NCBI GenBank assembly: GCA_022571535.1
Contig: JACZXR010000057.1
Span: 1-9,478, forward strand
Direction of reading: 5' to 3'
DNA from: Deltaproteobacteria bacterium
GTDB taxonomy: Bacteria; Desulfobacterota; Binatia; UBA9968; CAXXLF01
Length of the DNA stretch: 9,478 nt
Below, piece after piece: positions 1 through 6,340 of the stretch. Position numbers and translations under genes: made by a program. The notes beneath the pieces were generated by a model, which saw nothing but the letters and a program-made list of their open reading frames with translations, searched no databases and was not told where the DNA came from. Position 1 is the first letter of the stretch, and each line of letters starts with the position of its first letter.

Positions 1-118
1 GATTTTGCGAGCGCCTGAAGGCTGGCGATCTGTTTTAAGCGAGCAGTGCTTCGGAGTTGAAAGCCCGCGACTAGGGGGACGTTACAACTTTATTAATCTT
101 TTGATACCAAGTTGATTT
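1..118. other. Left-edge sequence without a recognised gene
   Basis: One forward frame is open from base 2 to a TGA at 113-115 (38 codons, no start codon inside the window). It could be the C-terminal end of a gene that begins outside the window, but the peptide (containing PEGWRSVLSEQCFGVESPRL) matches no family I know. The stretch also lies directly upstream of the truncated transposase start at 119, so it may instead be that element's leader region. No good ribosome binding site, promoter or strong hairpin was seen. Confidence 0.3.
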
Positions 119-159
119 ATGCCACGGGGACCTCGTTTGGATGCGCCGGGTGTCTTACA
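119..159 (+). pseudogene. 5' fragment of a second RAYT transposase gene, interrupted
   Basis: An ATG at 119 begins the peptide MPRGPRLDAPGVL. This is very close to the usual N-terminus of one large group of REP-associated tyrosine transposases, which typically continues with HHVIVRGIE. After codon TTA (155-157) and the bases CA, the sequence turns into the inverted repeat of the neighbouring element, and the frame ends at TAA 182-184 after eight unrelated residues. The catalytic HUH and tyrosine regions are absent, so the product cannot be active. It differs in sequence from the intact RAYT at 170-1147, whose N-terminus is MARKARVHFEGALYHVM, so it is a different gene and not a duplicate. The resemblance is from memory of the family. 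The truncation exactly at the inverted repeat is seen directly. Confidence 0.65.
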
Positions 160-188
160 GAGGATGGGGTCAGGCAAGCCTTAATGAC
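160..188 (+). repeat. Left inverted repeat of the RAYT element (REP-like)
   Basis: This sequence pairs with 1178-1206 read on the other strand; mismatches fall at repeat positions 2, 3, 18 and 25. The shared core is ATGGGGTCAGGC followed by GCCTTA and TGAC. Inside it GTCA can pair with TGAC, and GGC with GCC across AA, giving a small bulged hairpin preceded by GAGG. REP elements have a tetranucleotide (GTAG or GGAG) ahead of a hairpin, and here it would be GAGG. The stop codon and last six codons of the RAYT gene lie inside this repeat. A further GACC-TTTTT-GGTC hairpin follows at 185-197. Confidence 0.65.
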
Positions 189-1147
189 CTTTTTGGTCGT
201 CTCCCTTTTCTCAGGGAATTGCAGAGCTTCTCTACTACGATTTGTAGATCCCGCTCTTTCCTCATTTCATCCGACAGCTTCGATAACCCCCTGCTCAATA
301 CTGCCGGATCCTGACTCAATTCCTTGGCCATCAACTGATAAGTAAACCCTCCTACCTCCCGTCCTACCCACGCCATTACTCGCTTGATTCGAACATTCTT
401 TCTCCCACGACCTCGATGCAATACAGCTCCAGCCAGAACCCCAAATTCTCTACAGACTCTTTCCTTCACCTCTGCCCATTCTATCTCGACCACTTGCGGC
501 GGCTCACGTTCCAAAACCCGTTTTTCCAAACGGTCCACAAACTCATCATCACCTAAGTACCGCTGATCTACTACCTCATAGAAATCTGCTCGATGTCCTT
601 TCCTCAACCCCTCCCACACAAAACGCTGATATCCCGCTACCGCCTGTCGCCGACTACTTCCCCACCGCGGCAGCACTTTTTCCACCGCGATCCATCCACT
701 TCCACCTCCTTCCAAGTAGGCCCCATGGCTGCTCCAAGCATACCGCCTAGGATCTTTGACAATCCCGCTTCGCACCGGATTTAAGTGGAGGTATCGGATT
801 AATTCTAATAAATAGCTCTCCTTCTCGCACAATATCGCCTTGTAGCGACCCTGAAATAAATGGCCTGTCTTCTGATAGCGCCAATTCCAGTACCGGGTGT
901 AACGAAAGAGAATATTTTGCATCACCTTCGACAATGGCGTCTGACCAATCTCCAGCAAATGGTGCACATGGTTTCCCATCAATACGTAGGCATACAGCCG
1001 ATACCGAAATCGCTGTTGGCTTTCTTTAAGCAGGTCGACATAGCGCTGACGATCCCGATCATCACTAAAAATCAGCTGTTTCTGATTGCCTCGACACATG
1101 ACGTGATAGAGGGCCCCCTCAAAATGTACTCGCGCCTTCCTTGCCAT
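170..1147 (-). CDS. REP-associated tyrosine transposase (RAYT, Y1/IS200-like) with DnaA-type HTH C-terminus
   Basis: This 325-residue protein would cut and join single-stranded DNA at REP-like hairpins through a 5'-phosphotyrosine. Residues 1-145 form the Y1 transposase domain. The HUH motif is H60-V-H62 in a GNHVHHLLE context. The downstream motif YLLELIRYLHLNPVRSG (112-128) carries the candidate catalytic tyrosine (Tyr112 or Tyr119). Residues about 225-292 resemble a DnaA-like helix-turn-helix, ending in QDPAVLSRGLSKL, an extension common in the longer RAYTs. Length fits this two-domain class and no frameshift is visible, so it may be active. The start is the ATG at 1147; the ribosome binding site is weak. 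The gene lies alone between the inverted repeats and its 3' end runs into the left repeat. Confidence 0.9.
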   Translation of the reverse strand: MARKARVHFEGALYHVMCRGNQKQLIFSDDRDRQRYVDLLKESQQRFRYRLYAYVLMGNHVHHLLEIGQTPLSKVMQNILFRYTRYWNWRYQKTGHLFQGRYKAILCEKESYLLELIRYLHLNPVRSGIVKDPRRYAWSSHGAYLEGGGSGWIAVEKVLPRWGSSRRQAVAGYQRFVWEGLRKGHRADFYEVVDQRYLGDDEFVDRLEKRVLEREPPQVVEIEWAEVKERVCREFGVLAGAVLHRGRGRKNVRIKRVMAWVGREVGGFTYQLMAKELSQDPAVLSRGLSKLSDEMRKERDLQIVVEKLCNSLRKGRRPKRSLRLA

Positions 1148-1177
1148 GCCGCAAAGCTATGCCAGGTGTTTAATAAT

Positions 1178-1206
1178 GTCAATAAGGCATGCCTGACCCC
1201 ATCTAC
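1178..1206 (-). repeat. Right inverted repeat of the RAYT element (REP-like)
   Basis: Read on the minus strand this begins GTAG, the classical REP tetranucleotide, followed by ATGGGGTCAGGC and the 10-bp palindrome AGGCATGCCT, and it matches the left repeat at 25 of 29 positions. It lies 30 bases upstream of the RAYT start. Its inner end overlaps TTGACA (minus strand, 1182 to 1177), a perfect -35 hexamer pointing at the transposase. The matching -10 (TAGCTT, 17-nt spacing) is poor and would put transcription almost at the ATG, so promoter activity is only a suggestion. Confidence 0.65.
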
Positions 1207-1237
1207 TTTCATTGTGGGGGGTGGTGTGGCATAGAGT

Positions 1238-2299
1238 GTGGATCGCAGGGATATGAAAAGAGCAGGGATGAGAAAGCGAAGGCCCGTGACTTTAGCCTCG
1301 CTCGAGGATGAAGTCCTCAGGTGGCTTCAACGTGCGGGTCGCTCTCCGAACGAGGACCTCATGGCCGAGATGATCCAGACCATCTTGAAGTTGGCCGGAG
1401 ATGAGGCAAGCAGGGGAGATTTAAAGATCCTCAACAGATCCCTAAAGGAGCTCCGCTACGCCTTCAAGGTCTTTGCCCCTTACCGCTCGGTTCGTAAGGT
1501 GAGCATTTTTGGCTCCACGTGGGTGAAGGAAGGAGATCCCTATTATCAAATGGCAGTTGTCTTTGCCCGCCGACTTGCCGAGGAGGGGTTCATGGTTATT
1601 ACCGGTGCGGGCAGCGGTATTATGCAGGCCGGCCACGAAGGGGCGGGGAGGGAACGAAGCTTTGGGGTAAATATCCTGCTTCCCTTCGGTCAGCCGGCGA
1701 ATGAGTTTATCCGTGATGACCCCAAACTCATGACCTTCCACTTTTTCTTTACTCGCAAGTTGATCTTTGTTAAGGAGGCGGATGCCGTTGTCTTCTTTCC
1801 CGGGGGATTCGGCACCCATGACGAGGCCATGGAGTCCTTGACCCTGGCCCAGACGGGCAAGGGCCAGATCGTTCCGATCCTCTTTGTGGATCTTCCGGGT
1901 CAGGGCTACTGGCAGGATTGGGTGAGCTTCGTACGGAGGCGGATGCTTAGCAGGGGCTTTATCTCGGAGCAGGATCTCAGTATGTTCAAGATCTCCGAAG
2001 ATGTCGAGGCGGCGGTTCAGGATATTAAAAAGTTTTATTCTAACTACCACTCCTATCGCTTTGTGGATCAGGACCTGGTGATCCGTCTTGTCCATCCCCC
2101 GACGGCGGATCTTATTAAAAGGTTAAACAAGGAGTTCCGGGACATCCTGACCGAGGAGGATGTGAGGCAGACAGGGCCTCTGCCGGAGGAGTCGGACGAT
2201 CCTGATACGCTTCATCTCCATCGGCTTCTGGTGCCTTTTAACCGGAGTGGCTTCGGTCGCTTGAGGCAGATGATCGACGTCATTAATGACCAACCCTAA
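1238..2299 (+). CDS. LOG family (TIGR00730-like, 'lysine decarboxylase' fold) nucleotide-processing protein
   Basis: This 353-residue protein has the Rossmann fold of the LOG/PpnN family, whose members hydrolyse nucleoside 5'-monophosphates (including cytokinin riboside monophosphates) to base and ribose 5-phosphate. Visible marks are VSIFGSTW (88-95), the loop ITGAGSGIMQAGHEGA (121-136), FTRK (171-174) and the family signature PGGFGTHDE (188-196), whose final Glu is the catalytic residue in characterised members. The ~85-residue helical N-terminal part and the ~80-residue C-terminal part make it longer than short LOG proteins (about 190 residues), so the substrate is uncertain. The GTG at 1238 gives the longest frame; ATG 1253 or 1268 are good alternatives, and 1268 has AAGAG five bases upstream. 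The gene is monocistronic by position. Confidence 0.85.
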   Translation: MDRRDMKRAGMRKRRPVTLASLEDEVLRWLQRAGRSPNEDLMAEMIQTILKLAGDEASRGDLKILNRSLKELRYAFKVFAPYRSVRKVSIFGSTWVKEGDPYYQMAVVFARRLAEEGFMVITGAGSGIMQAGHEGAGRERSFGVNILLPFGQPANEFIRDDPKLMTFHFFFTRKLIFVKEADAVVFFPGGFGTHDEAMESLTLAQTGKGQIVPILFVDLPGQGYWQDWVSFVRRRMLSRGFISEQDLSMFKISEDVEAAVQDIKKFYSNYHSYRFVDQDLVIRLVHPPTADLIKRLNKEFRDILTEEDVRQTGPLPEESDDPDTLHLHRLLVPFNRSGFGRLRQMIDVINDQP

Positions 2300-2360
2300 C
2301 CAAACATAGGGGAAGATCGGATAGAAGAAGACTCGCGCAAAGAACGCAAAGGAGAAAATA

Positions 2361-2475
2361 GGGTGTAGGGGGTAGGGGGTAGGAATAGAGCTTAGAGCTA
2401 AGAGCCAAGAGCCAGAAATAAAGCCAAGAGCTTATAGTCTAGCGCTGAGAGCCGAAACCAGGGGGCAGGAAGCAG
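2361..2475 (+). repeat. Degenerate heptanucleotide tandem array I
   Basis: The sequence can be cut into 7-nt units: GGGTGTA, GGGGGTA, GGGGGTA (2361-2381), then AGAGCTT, AGAGCTA, AGAGCCA, AGAGCCA (2387-2414). After a 5-base offset (GAAAT) come AAAGCCA, AGAGCTT, ATAGTCT, AGCGCTG, AGAGCCG, AAACCAG, GGGGCAG and GAAGCAG (2420-2475). Units change character along the array but neighbours stay similar, as expected from successive local duplications. The first three units contain three G-tracts of 3-5 bases separated by TGTA or TA. Confidence 0.6.
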
Positions 2476-2480
2476 CAGGC

Positions 2481-2510
2481 TCAGCCTAAGGCTGATCCGC
2501 CTCTGGCGGA
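2481..2510 (+). repeat. Two adjacent 6-bp-stem hairpins within the heptamer region
   Basis: TCAGCC-TAA-GGCTGA (2481-2495) is followed with no spacer by TCCGCC-TCT-GGCGGA (2496-2510). Both have 6-bp perfect stems and 3-base loops. The 30-bp block interrupts the heptamer arrays on either side and looks like an inserted REP/MITE-like unit. There is no T-run, so an intrinsic terminator is unlikely. Confidence 0.55.
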
Positions 2511-2511
2511 A

Positions 2512-2574
2512 GCGGGCAGGTAGCAAAGAGCAGAGACCGGAGACCGCGGACTGCAGACCGGAGATTGAAGACTG
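2512..2574 (+). repeat. Degenerate heptanucleotide tandem array II
   Basis: Nine in-phase 7-nt units: GCGGGCA, GGTAGCA, AAGAGCA, GAGACCG, GAGACCG, CGGACTG, CAGACCG, GAGATTG, AAGACTG. The last six share the pattern NRGAYYG. It begins one base after the twin hairpins. Confidence 0.6.
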
Positions 2575-2640
2575 CTAATAGCAAAGTACCTTTCAGAAGT
2601 CATTCTTCCCATCATCTGTAATCCGTCCTGGGGTATACGT

Positions 2641-2689
2641 GCTTTGCGCTGAGCGCTATGCGGTTAACGTTTAACAGTCGGTAGTCTGT
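2641..2689 (+). repeat. Degenerate heptanucleotide tandem array III
   Basis: Seven in-phase 7-nt units: GCTTTGC, GCTGAGC, GCTATGC, GGTTAAC, GTTTAAC, AGTCGGT, AGTCTGT. Units fall into small families of two or three similar neighbours. The last two, read on the other strand (ACAGACT, ACCGACT), resemble units of array II, so the array may be in the opposite orientation. Confidence 0.55.
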
Positions 2690-2778
2690 TTTCTTGTTGT
2701 TAGCCTCAAAGGGCGCCAAGTGTTGAATCGTTCTGTTGAACATTTTATCGGTAAGAATCTAGGGAGAGGGAGAATAAA

Positions 2779-3729
2779 GTGGCTTTTCAGCGCGTGGGTA
2801 TTTTGAATATCGGTGAGATGGGTTACCACTGGGCACGGCTTTTAGCCAGTCACGGAGTCGAGGTGCTCACCTGTTCAAAGGGGAGGAGTGAGGTGACCTG
2901 CCGGCGCGCAGAAAACGCCGGCGTGAGGTCCGTTCCGTCTTTGGCAAGCCTTGTGTCGCAATCCGATCTTATCGTCTCGGTTGTGATCCCCTCTGCGGCC
3001 AAGCGTGTAGCCTCCAAGGTGGCAAAGGCTCTTTTAAAGGTGGAAAAGAAGGACTTTATCTATCTCGATGCCAATGCCATCTCGCCCATGACAGCACGCG
3101 AAATGGGACGAGAGTTCGCGCGGACCCAGGCGGGTTTGGTCGATGGGGCAATCATCGGTTCTGCGACAAGGCTCAACCAGGGGGCGGTCGTCTATGTCTC
3201 AGGCCCCGAGGCAGGGCGCGTCAGGGCGCTGGAGCAGTTTGGATTTTCCGTCAGGGTCCTAGGAGGCGATGTGGGTCAGGCCTCTGCCTTCAAGATCGTC
3301 TATGCGGGTTTGACCAAGGGGCTTCAGGGACTGTTCGTGGAGCTCCTGGTGGGGGCAAGAAAACTCGGCTTGTTAGATGAAATATTAGGACGCTATGAGG
3401 AGAGCTTTCCTGGTCTGGTCCAAAAAGTCGGCCAATCCATTGTCGGATTGCCGGTTCATGCGGCGCGCAGGGCGGAGGAGATGGTAGAGCTCCGTCGGAC
3501 CTTTCGCCACCACGGATTGCAGCCCGTGGTGGTTCCTTCAGTGGGAAAGCTTCTCCGCGCGATCGGAGATCTTAAAGCGGGAAGCGCATCGGAGACTGGG
3601 ACCAGGAAGGGTTCCCTGGCCGAGACGGTAGAGCTTTTCTTCCAAATGGGTCTTTTACAGGATCAAAGACCTGGGAAGGTGGTGAAGAGTGCTGGAGGCA
3701 TAGAAACCAACACGAGGGAAGGAGTCTAA
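2779..3729 (+). CDS. NAD(P)-dependent beta-hydroxyacid dehydrogenase-like oxidoreductase (6PGDH/DUF1932 type)
   Basis: This 316-residue cytosolic enzyme probably oxidises a hydroxy acid or reduces its oxo form with NAD(P). The N-terminal Rossmann domain opens with VGILNIGEMG (6-15), the GxxxxGxMG form of the family. DANAISP (97-103) and VDGAIIGSA (121-129) are the expected substrate-side motifs. Lys172 (in SAFKIVYAGLTKG) sits where beta-hydroxyacid dehydrogenases have their catalytic lysine. The helical C-terminus, with GLTKGLQGLFVELLVGARKLG (177-197), matches the DUF1932 type. The GTG start at 2779 is supported by the purine-rich AGGGAGAGGGAGA (2761-2773). It is the first gene of a tight operon; the next start is 2 nt after its stop. 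The substrate is unknown; the TPP-enzyme partner suggests a 2-oxo/hydroxy acid route. Confidence 0.82.
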   Translation: MAFQRVGILNIGEMGYHWARLLASHGVEVLTCSKGRSEVTCRRAENAGVRSVPSLASLVSQSDLIVSVVIPSAAKRVASKVAKALLKVEKKDFIYLDANAISPMTAREMGREFARTQAGLVDGAIIGSATRLNQGAVVYVSGPEAGRVRALEQFGFSVRVLGGDVGQASAFKIVYAGLTKGLQGLFVELLVGARKLGLLDEILGRYEESFPGLVQKVGQSIVGLPVHAARRAEEMVELRRTFRHHGLQPVVVPSVGKLLRAIGDLKAGSASETGTRKGSLAETVELFFQMGLLQDQRPGKVVKSAGGIETNTREGV

Positions 3730-3731
3730 CT

Positions 3732-5513
3732 GTGGCAAAGGCACAAAGGAGAGGCGAAAAGAAACAGGCCGAGTATGGGTCGGATATTGTTGTAGACTTG
3801 ATGAAGGCCTTCGATATTGAGTATGCGGCTTTCAATCCGGGGGCAAGCTTTCGCGGGATCCATGACTCTATCGTCAACTACGGCGGCAACTATCGGCCCG
3901 AAACCATCTTTTGCTTTCACGAGGAGATCTCGGTAGCCCTGGCCCATGGCTATGCCAAGGCTAAAGGGAAACCGATGATTGCCATCACTCACAACATCGT
4001 CGGCCTGCAGCATGCGACCATGGCGATCTTTAATGCGTGGTGCGACCGGGTGCCTATCATCGTCCTTGGCGGCACGGGTCCCATGGACACTACGCGACGG
4101 CGCCCCTGGATCGACTGGATTCATACGGCCCTGGTTCAGGGAAATCAGGTCCGCGACTACGTGAAGTGGGACGATCAGCCCTATACCATCGAGGGCATCC
4201 CCGAGTCCTTTATTCGCGGATACCGCATGGCGACGACAGAGCCCACTGCCCCGGTATACATCTGCTACGACGCGGGATTACAGGAGGATCAAATCAAGGG
4301 GGAGATCGAGGTCCCTGACGTGACCCGTTTCTCCCCGCCGGCGCCGTTTCAGGCAAACCCTGAAGCCCTACGCAGGGCGGTGAAGCTCCGGGTCGAGGCA
4401 GAATCGCCTCTAATTATTGCTGATTTCCTCGGGCGCAATCCAGAGAGCGTAGCTTCTCTGGTTGAGTTCGCTGAGCTCCTGGCGATTCCTGTCCTCGACA
4501 AAGGTAATCGTCACAATTTCCCGAACACGCATCCTCTGGATGTATCTGGAGGGGCAGGTGAGCTTCTTAAAAAGGCGGATGTGATTTTGGCCCTGGATGT
4601 CCAGGACCTCTACGGTGCCATGACAACGGTAAACCGTACCACGCGCGTCATCGAATATGTGACGAATCTCTCGGTGAAGGTCATCCACATCTCTTTGAAC
4701 GAGATGTTGGCGCACAGCTGGAGCACCGACTATCAGGCGCTGCAACCAACGGATGTGCCCATCTGCGCCGATACCTCTCTGGCGCTACCCGAGCTGACGA
4801 AGCTGTGCCGGGAGATGATGGGTAGCGACGGGAAAAAGAGGGCGCAGGTCGAGGTCCGGCTCAGCGAAACCAAAGGCATCCATGACCGGTTAAGGTCCAA
4901 GTGGATGGAAGATGCTCGCGTGACCACCACGCAGAAAGATATCTCCACGGCATGTCTGGCCTATGGTCTGTGGGAGGTCATCAAGAACGAGGACTGGGTC
5001 CTGGTCAATGGTAATTCCAACGGATGGGCGCGCCGGCTTTGGGATTGGACCAAGCCCAATCAGTATCTGGGGAGAAGCGGGGGTGCCGGATTGGGTTATG
5101 GGATGGGCGCCTCTATCGGGGCTGCCCTGGCCCACCTTGGGAGCGGAAAGATCTGTGTTGATATTCAGGCAGACGGGGATCTTCTGATGACCTCAAGCGC
5201 CCTGTGGACCGCAGCCAAACACAAAATTCCGCTTTTGATCGTCATGCACAATAACCAGTCGTTCTATAATTCCGAGGAGCATGGGGTGCAGATAGCCAAG
5301 TTTAGAAAGAGGCCGATGGAAACTGCAGGGATAGGGACCCATGTCGATGGTCCTCCGGTGAGCTTTTCCAAGATGGCGGAAAGCTACGGTGTCTATGGAG
5401 AGGGCCCGATCAGGAGGCCGGAGGAATTGATCCCGGCCCTCCAGAGGGCTCTCAAGGTGGTTAAAGAAAAACAACTCCCGGCCCTGGTCGATGTGATTTC
5501 GGAGTCGAGGTGA
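3732..5513 (+). CDS. Thiamine-pyrophosphate-dependent enzyme, acetolactate synthase/decarboxylase superfamily
   Basis: This 593-residue protein has the three-part ALS/benzoylformate-decarboxylase build: a PYR domain (about 15-185), a central domain (about 210-355) and a PP domain (about 400-590). Glu64 in HEEISVALAHGYA matches the conserved glutamate that activates TPP. In the PP domain the TPP/Mg motif is ADGDLLMTSSALWTAAKHK (480-498) and ends at HNN (506-508). Its first glycine is alanine, so it reads A-D-G and not G-D-G, while the metal-binding Asp481 and Asn are kept. Such enzymes split or join 2-oxo acids; close relatives with this PP motif are known to me only as uncharacterised TPP-requiring proteins. 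GTG at 3732 is preceded by AAGGAG (3719-3724) at good spacing. It is co-transcribed with the dehydrogenase, and its last codon overlaps the next gene. Confidence 0.87.
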   Translation: MAKAQRRGEKKQAEYGSDIVVDLMKAFDIEYAAFNPGASFRGIHDSIVNYGGNYRPETIFCFHEEISVALAHGYAKAKGKPMIAITHNIVGLQHATMAIFNAWCDRVPIIVLGGTGPMDTTRRRPWIDWIHTALVQGNQVRDYVKWDDQPYTIEGIPESFIRGYRMATTEPTAPVYICYDAGLQEDQIKGEIEVPDVTRFSPPAPFQANPEALRRAVKLRVEAESPLIIADFLGRNPESVASLVEFAELLAIPVLDKGNRHNFPNTHPLDVSGGAGELLKKADVILALDVQDLYGAMTTVNRTTRVIEYVTNLSVKVIHISLNEMLAHSWSTDYQALQPTDVPICADTSLALPELTKLCREMMGSDGKKRAQVEVRLSETKGIHDRLRSKWMEDARVTTTQKDISTACLAYGLWEVIKNEDWVLVNGNSNGWARRLWDWTKPNQYLGRSGGAGLGYGMGASIGAALAHLGSGKICVDIQADGDLLMTSSALWTAAKHKIPLLIVMHNNQSFYNSEEHGVQIAKFRKRPMETAGIGTHVDGPPVSFSKMAESYGVYGEGPIRRPEELIPALQRALKVVKEKQLPALVDVISESR

Positions 5514-6340
5514 CCGAATCCCTTTTGTGCTTTTCTAAAGCCGTCAAGTGTCAGGATAGCGAGATCGACCTCGGGCGTGCGGCCTTGCTCATCGCCCAGA
5601 TGGACTATCCGGACTTGGATGTCGAGTCCTACCTGAAACGGATGGATCGGCTTGGGGCAGCAGTCAAGGACATGGCTGGGGATGAGGAGGGTGTGTATCG
5701 TCTCCTGGCCTGTCTCAATTACGTATTGTTTAGGCAGGAGGGTTTCAGGGGGAACCGCAGCGATTACTATGATCCCAAGAATAGTTTCTTGAACGAGGTC
5801 ATGGACCGTAAGATTGGAATCCCGATTGCACTCTCGGTACTCTATCTGGAGGTGGCCCGAAGAGTGGGTTTGGCTCTACATGGAGTCGGATTCCCGGGCC
5901 ACTTTTTACTCAAGCACGTTGACCGTGAGGGAGAGATCATTGTTGATCCATTTAATGGAGGTGAAGTTCGCTCCAATGACGAGCTTCAGGGTATACTCGA
6001 CGATATCTATTCCGGGAAGGCTCTCCTCAAGTCCGAGTTTCTTTCACCGGTATCCAAGAGGCAGATTCTTACGCGCATGCTGAACAACTTGAGGGGGATC
6101 TATCTCCAGCAAGGGGATTTTTTAAAAGGTCTGTCTGTTGTGGAACGATTGGTTGTCTTGGAGCCAAACCCGGTTTGCGAATACCGGGATCGTGGGCTTC
6201 TCCACCTCAGATTAGAGAACTTTCCTCAGGCGTTGAAGGACCTGGAGACTTACCTCCGGCTCGCTTCCGATGCAGATGACGCGGACGAGATTCGGGAGCA
6301 GGTGTTGTATCTGAAAAAGCAGCCAACGCAGCTCCACTGA
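5510..6340 (+). CDS. SirB1-like transglutaminase-fold protein with TPR-type C-terminus
   Basis: This 276-residue protein carries the SirB1/Transglut_core2 domain (about 20-180). Its hallmarks are NSFLNEVMDRKIGIPIALSV (91-110), GFPGHFLLK (127-135) and IIVDPFNGG (143-151). His131 and Asp146 occupy the places of two members of a transglutaminase triad. The position of the nucleophilic cysteine is within GIPIALSV and holds no Cys, as in other SirB1 proteins, so thiol catalysis is not expected. Residues about 185-270 form helical TPR-like pairs (LRGIYLQQGDFLKGLSVVER; FPQALKDLETYLRLA), as in the family. The role of SirB1 proteins is not established. The GTG start overlaps the stop of the TPP gene by 4 nt (GTGA), with GGAG at 5501-5504, indicating translational coupling. 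Why it sits behind two metabolic enzymes is unclear. Confidence 0.83.
   Translation: MTESLLCFSKAVKCQDSEIDLGRAALLIAQMDYPDLDVESYLKRMDRLGAAVKDMAGDEEGVYRLLACLNYVLFRQEGFRGNRSDYYDPKNSFLNEVMDRKIGIPIALSVLYLEVARRVGLALHGVGFPGHFLLKHVDREGEIIVDPFNGGEVRSNDELQGILDDIYSGKALLKSEFLSPVSKRQILTRMLNNLRGIYLQQGDFLKGLSVVERLVVLEPNPVCEYRDRGLLHLRLENFPQALKDLETYLRLASDADDADEIREQVLYLKKQPTQLH

Larger units (their letters stand above)
160..1206 (-). mobile_element. RAYT element bounded by inverted repeats
   Basis: This 1047-bp unit consists of one RAYT gene and a 29-bp imperfect inverted repeat at its two ends, 25 of 29 positions identical. Its left edge cuts another transposase gene just after codon 13, which argues that it arrived by insertion. 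The layout, a Y1 transposase between inverted REP-like sequences, is the arrangement described for REP-RAYT-inverted-REP units. IS200/IS605-type single-strand transposition makes no target duplication, and none is evident here. The exact ends are inferred from where the repeat similarity stops. Confidence 0.65.
2300..2778. other. Long intergenic region, no gene; repeat-rich
   Basis: No plausible coding frame was found here on either strand. From about 2361 to 2689 the sequence is dominated by degenerate 7-nt tandem units and one pair of small hairpins, annotated separately. Near the start, CGCAAAG occurs twice (2336-2342 and 2345-2351). Around 2690-2778 it becomes ordinary and must hold the leader of the following operon. 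TGTTGAA occurs twice there (2721-2727 and 2734-2740), and no convincing -10 could be fixed. No clear terminator hairpin with a T-run follows the LOG gene. Confidence 0.7.

Noticed and set aside
1..118. Structured RNA or riboswitch in the left-edge sequence
   Set aside because: Only short imperfect pairings were found and no known RNA motif was recognised.
1442..2095. Open minus-strand frame of 217 codons opposite the LOG gene
   Set aside because: It lies fully inside the well-supported LOG gene, whose family motifs are intact, and its peptide shows no domain features.
2361..2689. CRISPR-like array
   Set aside because: Units are 7 nt and degenerate, with no constant long repeat, no spacers of regular length and no cas genes nearby.
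2723..2749. TTGAAT...TTTATC as a sigma-70 promoter for the dehydrogenase operon
   Set aside because: Spacing is 15 bases and the -10 is poor; other hexamer choices are equally weak, so no promoter could be fixed.
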